From the NCBI GenBank assembly GCA_041742255.1, contig JBGSIZ010000025.1, forward strand, positions 1 through 31,333: DNA of 31,333 bases, given 5' to 3'. Source of the stretch: JBGSIZ01 sp041742255. GTDB lineage: Bacteria; Pseudomonadota; Alphaproteobacteria; Rhodobacterales; Rhodobacteraceae. This document shows, piece after piece, positions 21,087 through 28,102 of this stretch; within the stretch, counting starts at the first letter, position 1, and every line of letters starts with the position of its first letter. A program made the position numbers and the translations under genes. The notes below the pieces were generated by a model that was not told the DNA's origin, did no database searches, and saw only the letters and a program-made list of their open reading frames with translations.

Positions 21087-22121
21087 ATGCGCATCACCTC
21101 CATCACACCGATGAAAAACGAGGCCCCATTCATCCTTGAATGGTTGGTGTATCACCGTCTGATCGGGTTCAATGATCCGCTGGTCTTCACGAACGACTGC
21201 ACGGACGGCACCGACGCAATGCTGGACCGTTTGGACGACATGGGATTGGTCCGCCACATGCCCAACCCCTCCACATCTGTGGGGTCCACCAACCACCACT
21301 GGTCCGTCATGCGATACATCAACACGATGAGCCGCGTGCGCCGTTCAGATTTTTACATGTCGTTCGATGTGGATGAATTTCTGTGTATCAATGTGGGCGA
21401 CGGCACCCTTGCCGCCTTGATCGACAAAATGGGCACGGCGGACGTATTCTCCGTCAATCAACTCAGTTTTGGCGTCAACGGTCAGGTCGCATTTGACCCC
21501 GCCGACACATTGCTGATGGAACGCTGCACCCGGTCTACTGCCCGCGATGACGCGCCCTATCCCAAGCCAAAGCCGCGCGGCGTTAAATCACTGGTGCGCA
21601 AAGGCACGCCAATGAAATGGATCGGCAATCATGCGCCCGAATTTGAAAAGGACGATCTGGACAAGGTGACATTCCTGAACGGCGATGGGCAGGTTCTGCC
21701 AAAGTCGTTTTACAAGGGCCGGTTCAAGTTTACGATGGGGGACGGCACCGGATATGGCTGGGCGCAGTTAAACCATTACGCCTTGCGGTCGATGGAAAAC
21801 TTCCTGATGAAAACGGATCGAGGCGACGCCAACCATGCCGATATCCCCTTGGAATTGAAATATTTCAAGCAATACGACGACAACGATGTTGCGGATACCC
21901 GCATCCTGCGCTTTGCCGCAGATGTGAGGACTGGCGTGGCGGAGTTGATGAAAGACCCCGAATTGCGCCGCCTGCATGAAGGTTCAGTGCAGTTCCATAA
22001 GGCGCGCATTGCCGAACTGGCTGCGACCCATGCCGGGTCCACGCTGTTGCGGCGGATACAGAAATATCATGGCCGTGTCTGGCAAGGGATGCCCGTGTCC
22101 GACGCAACTCAGGCCGCCTGA
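21087..22121 (+). CDS. Glycosyltransferase family 2 protein (Glyco_tranf_2_4 type)
   Basis: A 344-residue protein starts MRITSITPMKNEAPFILEWL, the hallmark start of the Glyco_tranf_2_4 (PF13704) group of GT-A enzymes, with AGAGG before the ATG. The nucleotide-sugar binding DVDEF motif (94-98) follows SDFYMSF. The region NQLSFGVNG and the GTGYGWAQLNHYALRS segment are family-typical. No membrane helix or signal peptide is evident, so it is probably a cytoplasmic enzyme decorating a surface polysaccharide or glycolipid. The donor and acceptor are unknown. It ends 44 bp before tRNA-Arg. Confidence 0.85.
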   Translation: MRITSITPMKNEAPFILEWLVYHRLIGFNDPLVFTNDCTDGTDAMLDRLDDMGLVRHMPNPSTSVGSTNHHWSVMRYINTMSRVRRSDFYMSFDVDEFLCINVGDGTLAALIDKMGTADVFSVNQLSFGVNGQVAFDPADTLLMERCTRSTARDDAPYPKPKPRGVKSLVRKGTPMKWIGNHAPEFEKDDLDKVTFLNGDGQVLPKSFYKGRFKFTMGDGTGYGWAQLNHYALRSMENFLMKTDRGDANHADIPLELKYFKQYDDNDVADTRILRFAADVRTGVAELMKDPELRRLHEGSVQFHKARIAELAATHAGSTLLRRIQKYHGRVWQGMPVSDATQAA

Positions 22122-22125
22122 CCCC

Positions 22126-22154
22126 TTGCATCAGGCCACACTTGGCCGCTACAC
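22126..22154 (+). promoter_or_regulatory. Candidate promoter of tRNA-Arg
   Basis: TTGCAT (22126-22131) and CTACAC (22149-22154) are 17 bp apart, ending 11 bp before the tRNA 5' end, the same geometry as at the tRNA-Ala gene. A 9-bp inverted repeat CCACACTTG / CAAGTGTGG (22136-22144, 22159-22167) overlaps it and the tRNA start. Confidence 0.45.
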
Positions 22155-22165
22155 CCCGCAAGTGT

Positions 22166-22242
22166 GGTCCCGTAGCTCAACTGGATAGAGCAGCCGACTT
22201 CTAATCGGCAGGTTGGGGGTTCGATTCCTCCCGGGATCGCCA
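22166..22242 (+). tRNA. tRNA-Arg (anticodon TCT)
   Basis: A complete cloverleaf starts GGTCCCG, with D arm GCTC/GAGC, anticodon arm GCCGA-CTTCTAA-TCGGC (anticodon TCT, for AGA), T arm GGGGG-TTCGATT-CCTCC and acceptor CGGGATC, then GCCA, with CCA encoded. Length 77 nt. TTTTTT follows at once (22243-22248). Confidence 0.96.
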
Positions 22243-22282
22243 TTTTTTGTGTGGCGAAACGGCTGGATCGGACCCTTTGACA

Positions 22283-23260
22283 ATGTCGCCTGCGCCTTCG
22301 CACATGCCGTCGCCTCTGCGTGTTGCCTTGTTTGGGGCGACCGGGACCATTGGGCGGGCGGTGGCGCGGGCGTTGGTTTTGGAGGGTCACGACGTCGTTT
22401 GTGCCGTGCGGCGGGAAACGATCATTCCGGGTGCAAGATGTGTTGTGACGGACATTCTGGACCCCGCAGCACTATCGCGGGATGTGTTTTCAGATGGGCC
22501 GCTTGATGCGGTTATATCATGTTTGGCGTCCCGAACGGGCGATGCCAAAGATGCATGGAGTATTGATAAAGATGCCAATTCTATCGTTTTAGAATGTGCA
22601 AAACGCGCAAACGTGCCCCACTTTGTCCTGTTGTCCGCGATCTGCGTGCAAAAGCCGAAACTGGCGTTCCAAAACGCGAAACGAGCGTTCGAGGCCGAGC
22701 TGCAAGCAAGTCAGATGACTTGGTCGATTGTGCGGGCTACGGCGTATTTCAAGAGTTTGTCGGGGCAGTTGGACCGGGTTCGGGCGGGGCGGCCGTTTTT
22801 GGTGTTTGGGAATGGCACCCTGACCACGTGCAAGCCGATCAGTGATGATGATCTTGCCCGGTATTTGGTCCGGTGCCTGACGGATTCTTCCATGCAAAAC
22901 AAAGTGTTGCCAATTGGCGGGCCCGGCCCCGCGATCACGCCGATGGATCAGGTGGCCGCGCTGTCCCGGCTGTTGGGCCGCCCGGTTCGGGTGCGCCGGG
23001 TGCCGGTGGCGATGCTTTCGATTATTGTCGGTATCCTGTCGGTATCCGGTCGGTTTCATTTTCGCGCCAAGGCCAAGGCCGAACTGGCCCGCATCGGACG
23101 ATATTATGCCACGGAATCCATGTTGGTCTGGGATGCCCGGACCCAAACATATGACGCCGACGCCACCCCGGAAACCGGATCAGAAACCCTGTTTGACTAT
23201 TACCGCGCCGTATTGGATGGCACGGCGACGGTGGATCGGGGCGACCACGCCGTGTTCTGA
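22283..23260 (+). CDS. bciA: Divinyl chlorophyllide a 8-vinyl reductase
   Basis: BciA reduces the 8-vinyl group of (bacterio)chlorophyll precursors using NADPH. The 325-residue form starts MSPAPSHMPS at ATG 22283 (alternatives: TTG 22247, ATG 22304; the ribosome-binding sites are all weak). The Rossmann motif GATGTIGRA (18-26) is near the N-terminus. The highly family-specific segments are HFVLLSAICVQKPKLAFQ and AKRAFEAELQASQM, then KSLSGQLDRVRAGRPFLVFG, and later PIGGPGPAITPMDQ and ARIGRYYATESML. These distinguish it from general short-chain-like NmrA proteins. It lies beside tRNA-Arg, not in a photosynthesis cluster, and ends directly against fdsA. The bch, crt and puf genes needed for its pathway must lie elsewhere. 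Confidence 0.93.
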   Translation: MSPAPSHMPSPLRVALFGATGTIGRAVARALVLEGHDVVCAVRRETIIPGARCVVTDILDPAALSRDVFSDGPLDAVISCLASRTGDAKDAWSIDKDANSIVLECAKRANVPHFVLLSAICVQKPKLAFQNAKRAFEAELQASQMTWSIVRATAYFKSLSGQLDRVRAGRPFLVFGNGTLTTCKPISDDDLARYLVRCLTDSSMQNKVLPIGGPGPAITPMDQVAALSRLLGRPVRVRRVPVAMLSIIVGILSVSGRFHFRAKAKAELARIGRYYATESMLVWDARTQTYDADATPETGSETLFDYYRAVLDGTATVDRGDHAVF

Positions 23261-26032
23261 TCAGGCTGCCGTGACCCGCACGGCGGCAAATTTGAATTCC
23301 GGGATCTTGCCATAGGGGTCCAGTGCCGGATTTGTGAGGACATTCGCTGCCGCCTCGACAAAGGCGAAGGGCACGAACACCATATCCAGCGCCAAGGCCC
23401 GGTCAGCCCGCGCCAGCATCGTGATGGCCCCGCGCCGGGTCTCCAGCCGGACCATGCCGCCCGGTTCCACCCCAAGCCGGGCAAGCGTATGCGGATGCAG
23501 GGAACAGTTCGCCTCGGGTTCGAGCGCATCCAGAACGGTGGCCCGCCGGGTCATTGACCCTGTATGCCAGTGTTCCAACTGACGTCCGGTGGTCACGATC
23601 ATCGGATAGTCCGCATCGGGCATTTCATCGGGGGAAATGACGCTGGCGGGGGTGAACCGCGCCCGGCCCCCGGCGCGCGGGAACCCATCCCCAAACACGA
23701 TCGGTTGCCCCGGATCATCAGGCGACAGCGACGGATAGGTGACCGCCCCCTGAACCTCCAGCCGGTCCCATGTAATGTGATTGAGCGACCGCATGGTTTG
23801 CTTCATCTCTGCAAAAACCTGTGACGGGTGGGAGTAGGTCCACCCAAGGCCCAGCCGGTTGGCGATGTCGGTTGTGATGGCCCAATCCTCGCGCGCGTCG
23901 CCCGGGGGTTGGACGGCGGCCCGCCCCATCTGCACCTGCCGGTTGGTGTTGGTGACGGTGCCGTTTTTTTCGTAGAACGCCGCCGCAGGCAGCACCACAT
24001 CGGCATAGTTCGCGGTTTCGGTCAGGAAAATATCCTGCACCACGAGGTGGTCGAGTTTGGCCAATGCATCGCGCGCGTGGGTCACGTCGGGGTCGGACAT
24101 GGCCGGGTTTTCACCAAGGATATACATGCTGCGGATGGTGCCCGCGTGGACTGCGTCCAGAATTTCCGTGACCGTAAGCCCGCGTTCGCCCGAAAAATCC
24201 CCGGACCCCCAGACCGCCGAAAACGTGCCCCGGATGTTGTCATCCGTCACCGGCTGGTAATCTGGCAGGAACATCGGGATCAATCCCGCGTCCGATGCCC
24301 CCTGCACGTTGTTTTGTCCCCGCAGCGGGTGCAGCCCGGCCCCCGGTTTGCCGACATTCCCGGTCATGAGCGCCAGCGAAATCAGACAGCGCGCATTGTC
24401 GGTGCCATGAATATGCTGTGACACGCCCATGCCCCAGAAGATCATCCCCGCCTTGGCGTTCGCAAAATCACGGGCCACAGCGCTGAGTTGATCGGCCGGG
24501 ATGCCGCAGATTTTCTCCATCTTTTCGGGGGCGTAGTCGGCCAGATGGGCCTTTTCCGCTGCCCAGTTTTCGGTGAATTGTGCGATATAGGCATCGTCGG
24601 CCAGCCCTTCGTGCGCGATCACATGCATGATCGCGTTGAGCATGGACACATCCGCGCCGGGCCGGAATTTCAGCATATGCGTCGCGAACCGCCGCAACCC
24701 TACGCCGCGCGGGTCCATCACGATCAGCTTGCCGCCGCGTTTCACGAACTGTTTGAAATAGGTCGCCGCAACGGGGTGATTTTCCACCGGGTTGGCCCCG
24801 ATCACAATCGCCACATCCGCATGTTCGATCTGGTTGAAGGTTGCCGTGACCGCCCCGGACCCGACGTTTTCCATCAGCGCCGCGACCGATGATGCGTGGC
24901 ACAGCCGCGTGCAGTGGTCCAGGTTGTTGTGCCCAAACGCCTGCCGGATCAGTTTCTGGAACAGATACGCTTCTTCGTTCGAACATTTGGCTGACCCGAA
25001 CCCGGCCACCGCCCGCCCACCGTGCGCCTGTGCCAGCCGCGCCATACCGCCCGCCGCCAGATCAAGGGCTTCGTCCCACGTTGCCTCGCGGAAATGGGTC
25101 ATGAGGTCGCCCGGATCGACGTTCAGCCCCTTGGGCATCCCCGGTTTGCGGATCAGAGGTTTCGTCAGACGGTGCGGGTGCGTGATGTAGTCGTAGCCGA
25201 ACCGTCCCTTGACACACAGCCGCCCTTCGTTCGCGGGGCCATTGATCCCCTCCACATACTTGATCGCGCCATTCTTGACCTTGAGGCTGACCTGACAGCC
25301 GACCCCGCAGAACGGGCAGACGCTGGTGGTTTCGCTGTCGAAATCCGCCCGGTCCCCGGTTTGGTCCGCGTCCACGACGGTGGCGGGCATCAAGGCCCCG
25401 GTTGGGCAGGCCTGCACACATTCGCCGCAGGCCACGCAGGTGCTGTTTCCCATCGGGTCGTCGAAATCGAACACCGGATAGGCGTCATGCCCCCGCCCGC
25501 CCATGCCGATCACGTCATTGACCTGCACATCCCGGCAGGCCCGCACACATAGCCCGCATTGGATGCAGGCATCCAGATTGACCCGCATCGCCACATGGCT
25601 GTCGTCCAATAGTGGGATACGTTCCACCTCGATCGTTGGGAAACGGCTGGTGTGCACGCCGTTGGCTGCCGCCATGTCCCACAGGTGGCTGGATTTGTCG
25701 TGGGCCGCGTCCCGTTCCGGTTGGTCCGCCAGCAGCAGTTCCATCACCAGCGCCCGGGATTTGACCGCCCGGTCGCTGTTGGTGGTCACGACCATGTTGT
25801 TGGACGGATGCCGGCAACAGGATGGTTGCAGCGTCCGTTCGCCGTCAATCTCGACCATGCACGCCCGGCAGTTGCCGTCCGGCAGGTATCCCGTTTGCGG
25901 TTTGTGGCACAGGTGCGGAATATCGGTGCCGTGGCGTTTGGCGACGTCCCACAGGGTTTCGCCTTGGTGCGCTTGCACCTGCTGACCGTCAAGTGTGAAG
26001 GCGATTGTGGGGGTCTGGTTTCCGTCAGCCAT
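23261..26032 (-). CDS. fdsA: NAD-dependent formate dehydrogenase, alpha subunit (molybdenum-containing)
   Basis: FdsA oxidises formate to CO2 at a bis-MGD molybdenum centre and feeds electrons to FdsB/FdsG. The 923 residues carry, in order: a [2Fe-2S] NuoG-like domain (Cys42, Cys55, Cys58, Cys72/73), two ferredoxin-like [4Fe-4S] clusters (Cys156, 159, 162, 166 and 199, 202, 205, 209), the FDH-type cluster Cys239, 242, 246, 273, then the catalytic domain. The molybdenum-ligating Cys378 with His379 lies in RLCHASSVAA (cysteine, not selenocysteine). The C-terminal molydopterin-binding part ends near EFKFAAVRVTAA. The gap to the fused fdsGB gene is 1 bp, so the two are one transcript. The fdsC and fdsD genes expected next are absent. 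Confidence 0.97.
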   Translation of the reverse strand: MADGNQTPTIAFTLDGQQVQAHQGETLWDVAKRHGTDIPHLCHKPQTGYLPDGNCRACMVEIDGERTLQPSCCRHPSNNMVVTTNSDRAVKSRALVMELLLADQPERDAAHDKSSHLWDMAAANGVHTSRFPTIEVERIPLLDDSHVAMRVNLDACIQCGLCVRACRDVQVNDVIGMGGRGHDAYPVFDFDDPMGNSTCVACGECVQACPTGALMPATVVDADQTGDRADFDSETTSVCPFCGVGCQVSLKVKNGAIKYVEGINGPANEGRLCVKGRFGYDYITHPHRLTKPLIRKPGMPKGLNVDPGDLMTHFREATWDEALDLAAGGMARLAQAHGGRAVAGFGSAKCSNEEAYLFQKLIRQAFGHNNLDHCTRLCHASSVAALMENVGSGAVTATFNQIEHADVAIVIGANPVENHPVAATYFKQFVKRGGKLIVMDPRGVGLRRFATHMLKFRPGADVSMLNAIMHVIAHEGLADDAYIAQFTENWAAEKAHLADYAPEKMEKICGIPADQLSAVARDFANAKAGMIFWGMGVSQHIHGTDNARCLISLALMTGNVGKPGAGLHPLRGQNNVQGASDAGLIPMFLPDYQPVTDDNIRGTFSAVWGSGDFSGERGLTVTEILDAVHAGTIRSMYILGENPAMSDPDVTHARDALAKLDHLVVQDIFLTETANYADVVLPAAAFYEKNGTVTNTNRQVQMGRAAVQPPGDAREDWAITTDIANRLGLGWTYSHPSQVFAEMKQTMRSLNHITWDRLEVQGAVTYPSLSPDDPGQPIVFGDGFPRAGGRARFTPASVISPDEMPDADYPMIVTTGRQLEHWHTGSMTRRATVLDALEPEANCSLHPHTLARLGVEPGGMVRLETRRGAITMLARADRALALDMVFVPFAFVEAAANVLTNPALDPYGKIPEFKFAAVRVTAA

Positions 26033-26033
26033 C

Positions 26034-27719
26034 TCAGACCTCGTTTGAAAAATGTTCGAGCGTCAGGCGGATCGCGTTTGGGGCCGCTTGCCCCAAGCCG
26101 CAGATCGACGCATCCGTCATGACCGTGCACAGGTCCCCCAAGAGGTCCGCGTCCCATTTGGGGGCCTGCATCAGTTTGACCGCCTTTTCACAGCCCACCC
26201 GGCAGGGCGTGCATTGGCCACAGCTTTCGCTCTCAAAGAACCGCACCATGTTGAGGGCCGCGTCCCGTGCCTTGTCTTTGTGGCCCAGAACAACGACCGC
26301 CGCCGACCCGATAAAGGTGCCGTGCGGTTGCAGCGTGTCGAAATCCAGCGGGATGTCGTTCATCGACGCAGGCAACAGACCCGAGGACGGCCCCCCCGGT
26401 TGGTAAGCGTAGAATGTGTGTCCGGGGGCCATTCCCCCGGCTGCCGCGATGGCGTCCGTGATCGTGGACCCGGCGGGCAAGAGATAGACGCCCGGTTTGG
26501 CAACCCGGCCGGACACCGAATAGGACCGCAACCCGATCCGGCCGTTTTTTTCGTGTGCGTTCAGGACCTGCGCGCCGTCGCGGCAAATGCGCGCGATCCA
26601 GTGCAGGGTTTCCACGTTGTGGACCAGCGTGGGGCGGTTGAACACGCCCACTTGTGCCACGAACGGCGGGCGCAGGCGCGGGATGCCGCGCTTGCCTTCG
26701 ATGCTTTCGATCATCGCGGATTCTTCGCCGCAGATATAGGCCCCGGCCCCGCGCCGCAGGTCGATATAGCCGGGTGCCACGATCCCTGCTTGTTCCAGCG
26801 CCGCGATTTCCGTGGCGAGGATATGCAGCACCGCCGGGTATTCGTCGCGCATGTAGATGAAACAGGTTTCGGCCTGCACTGCCCATGCGGCGATCAACAT
26901 GCCCTCAAGCATCAGATGGGGGGTGCGTTCCAGATAATAGCGGTCCTTGAACGTGCCCGGTTCGCCTTCGTCCCCGTTCACGGCAAGATAGCGGGGGCCG
27001 GGGTTGCCCCGCACAAATCCCCATTTCTTGCCCGAAGGAAAGCCCGCCCCGCCAAGCCCGCGCAGGCCGGAGGACAGGATATCCGCCTGCACTTGTTCCC
27101 AGTCGCCGTTGGCGCGCAGGTCCGCCAGTTTGGCGTAGCCGCCGTTCGCCCGGTAGGCCGCCAGCGTTTCATAGGCCGGGATGTGGGCGTGGGTGTCGTC
27201 CGCCGCGATCGCCGCCTCGACCTTGGCCACGGTCGCGTGGTCGATGTGGTTATGCCCGATTTCAAGGGTCGGGGCCGTGTCGCAGCGCCCCATGCAGGGC
27301 GCGCGCAGGACGCGGACGCGGGCCGGGTCCATGCCCGCCTGCAATGCCGCAATCAGTGCCTCGGACCCGGCCAATTCGCACGACAGGCTGTCGCAAACCC
27401 GGATCGTCAGGTCCGGCGGCGGTGCCTCATCCTCGCGGCGGGGATCGAAATGGGCGTAGAACGTCGCCACTTCCCACACCTCGGCCATGCTGATCCGCAA
27501 TTCTTCGGCCAAGGCCCGCAGATGCGGCGCGGGCAGGTAGCCATGGGCGTGCTGTATCAGGTGCAGAAATTCGATCAGAAGGTCGCGCCGCCGGGGCCGG
27601 TCCCCAAGGAGGTCGCGCACGTTGTCCCACGCGGCATCGTCCAGTTGCCGACCTTTGGGCGTGTGCCGCCCTTTGCCTTTGCCAGATTTCCAGACGCCTT
27701 TTTTGTCGTCGAGTGCCAT
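26034..27719 (-). CDS. fdsB: Formate dehydrogenase gamma-beta fusion (NuoE-like plus NuoF-like)
   Basis: This is one 561-residue protein joining the FdsG and FdsB subunits, which are usually separate. Residues 1-175 are NuoE/FdsG-like with the [2Fe-2S] ligands Cys109, Cys114, Cys142 and Cys146 (CDSLSC and CMGRC). Residues about 180-561 are NuoF/FdsB-like: GLRGLGGAGFPSGKKW (NADH/FMN region, 218-233), GDEGEPGTFKDR, GAYICGEESAMIESIEG, and the [4Fe-4S] ligands Cys500, Cys503, Cys506 (SCGQCTPC) and Cys540. It would accept electrons from FdsA and reduce NAD. I start at ATG 27719, with AGGGA upstream. Both halves keep all visible ligands, so the fusion should be functional. A frameshift-free linker (about 155-200) joins the halves. 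Confidence 0.95.
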   Translation of the reverse strand: MALDDKKGVWKSGKGKGRHTPKGRQLDDAAWDNVRDLLGDRPRRRDLLIEFLHLIQHAHGYLPAPHLRALAEELRISMAEVWEVATFYAHFDPRREDEAPPPDLTIRVCDSLSCELAGSEALIAALQAGMDPARVRVLRAPCMGRCDTAPTLEIGHNHIDHATVAKVEAAIAADDTHAHIPAYETLAAYRANGGYAKLADLRANGDWEQVQADILSSGLRGLGGAGFPSGKKWGFVRGNPGPRYLAVNGDEGEPGTFKDRYYLERTPHLMLEGMLIAAWAVQAETCFIYMRDEYPAVLHILATEIAALEQAGIVAPGYIDLRRGAGAYICGEESAMIESIEGKRGIPRLRPPFVAQVGVFNRPTLVHNVETLHWIARICRDGAQVLNAHEKNGRIGLRSYSVSGRVAKPGVYLLPAGSTITDAIAAAGGMAPGHTFYAYQPGGPSSGLLPASMNDIPLDFDTLQPHGTFIGSAAVVVLGHKDKARDAALNMVRFFESESCGQCTPCRVGCEKAVKLMQAPKWDADLLGDLCTVMTDASICGLGQAAPNAIRLTLEHFSNEV

Positions 27720-27821
27720 CGCGTTTTCCCTGTTCGAACCTGTCAAAGGTGACGCAACGCGCGGTCCTTGCCCAGACTGTCCGCCCAGTGATCCCACATA
27801 AATGACCTGCGCCATGGACAG

Positions 27822-27837
27822 GATACGAAATTTTATC
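27822..27837. promoter_or_regulatory. AT-rich imperfect inverted repeat upstream of tusA
   Basis: GATACGAAATTTTATC has matching ends (GATA/TATC) and stands out as AT-rich between the divergent fdsGB and tusA genes. It lies 13 bp before tusA and may belong to its promoter or be an operator. The symmetry is imperfect in the centre. Confidence 0.25.
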
Positions 27838-27850
27838 TACCGGAAGCGCC

Positions 27851-28090
27851 ATGACCGACATGAACCAATGGACAATCGAACTGGATGCAACGGGCCTGCT
27901 GTGTCCGTTGCCGGTGTTGAAGGCCCGCAAACGGTTGCAGACCATGGCATCCGGCGAGGTGTTGCGCCTGATCGCCACGGACCCTGCCGCCATCGTGGAT
28001 GTGCCGCATTTCTGCGCCGAGGCTGGCCATGTGTTTGAAGGTGCCACCGAGGTTGGCCCCGCGCAGGCCTATCTGATCCGCAAAGGGTAG
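27851..28090 (+). CDS. tusA: TusA-type sulfur carrier protein
   Basis: A 79-residue protein starts at ATG 27851 with GGAAG upstream; ATG 27860 is an alternative. The family signature is GLLCPLPVLKARK, with the sulfur-carrying Cys18 in the CPxP motif. The rest (VLRLIATDPAAIVDVPHFC, then GHVFEGATE) is typical of the ferredoxin-like TusA fold. TusA accepts persulfide from cysteine desulfurases for tRNA thiolation and molybdenum cofactor/FDH sulfuration in other bacteria. Its place between formate dehydrogenase genes and molybdenum cofactor genes, on the opposite strand to both, is consistent with the latter use. This is inference; general tRNA modification is equally possible. Confidence 0.93.
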   Translation: MTDMNQWTIELDATGLLCPLPVLKARKRLQTMASGEVLRLIATDPAAIVDVPHFCAEAGHVFEGATEVGPAQAYLIRKG

Positions 28091-28102
28091 GTTGCCCGTT
28101 CG

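Noticed and set aside
22136..22167. Inverted repeat before tRNA-Arg as a terminator for the glycosyltransferase gene
   Set aside because: No T-run follows, the loop is 14 bases, and a promoter lies within; it is listed only as a minor finding.
26052..27752. Plus-strand open frame of 566 codons across the formate dehydrogenase fusion
   Set aside because: Complement of the fdsGB coding sequence; composition (Arg, His, Gln rich) reflects the opposite strand's codon bias.
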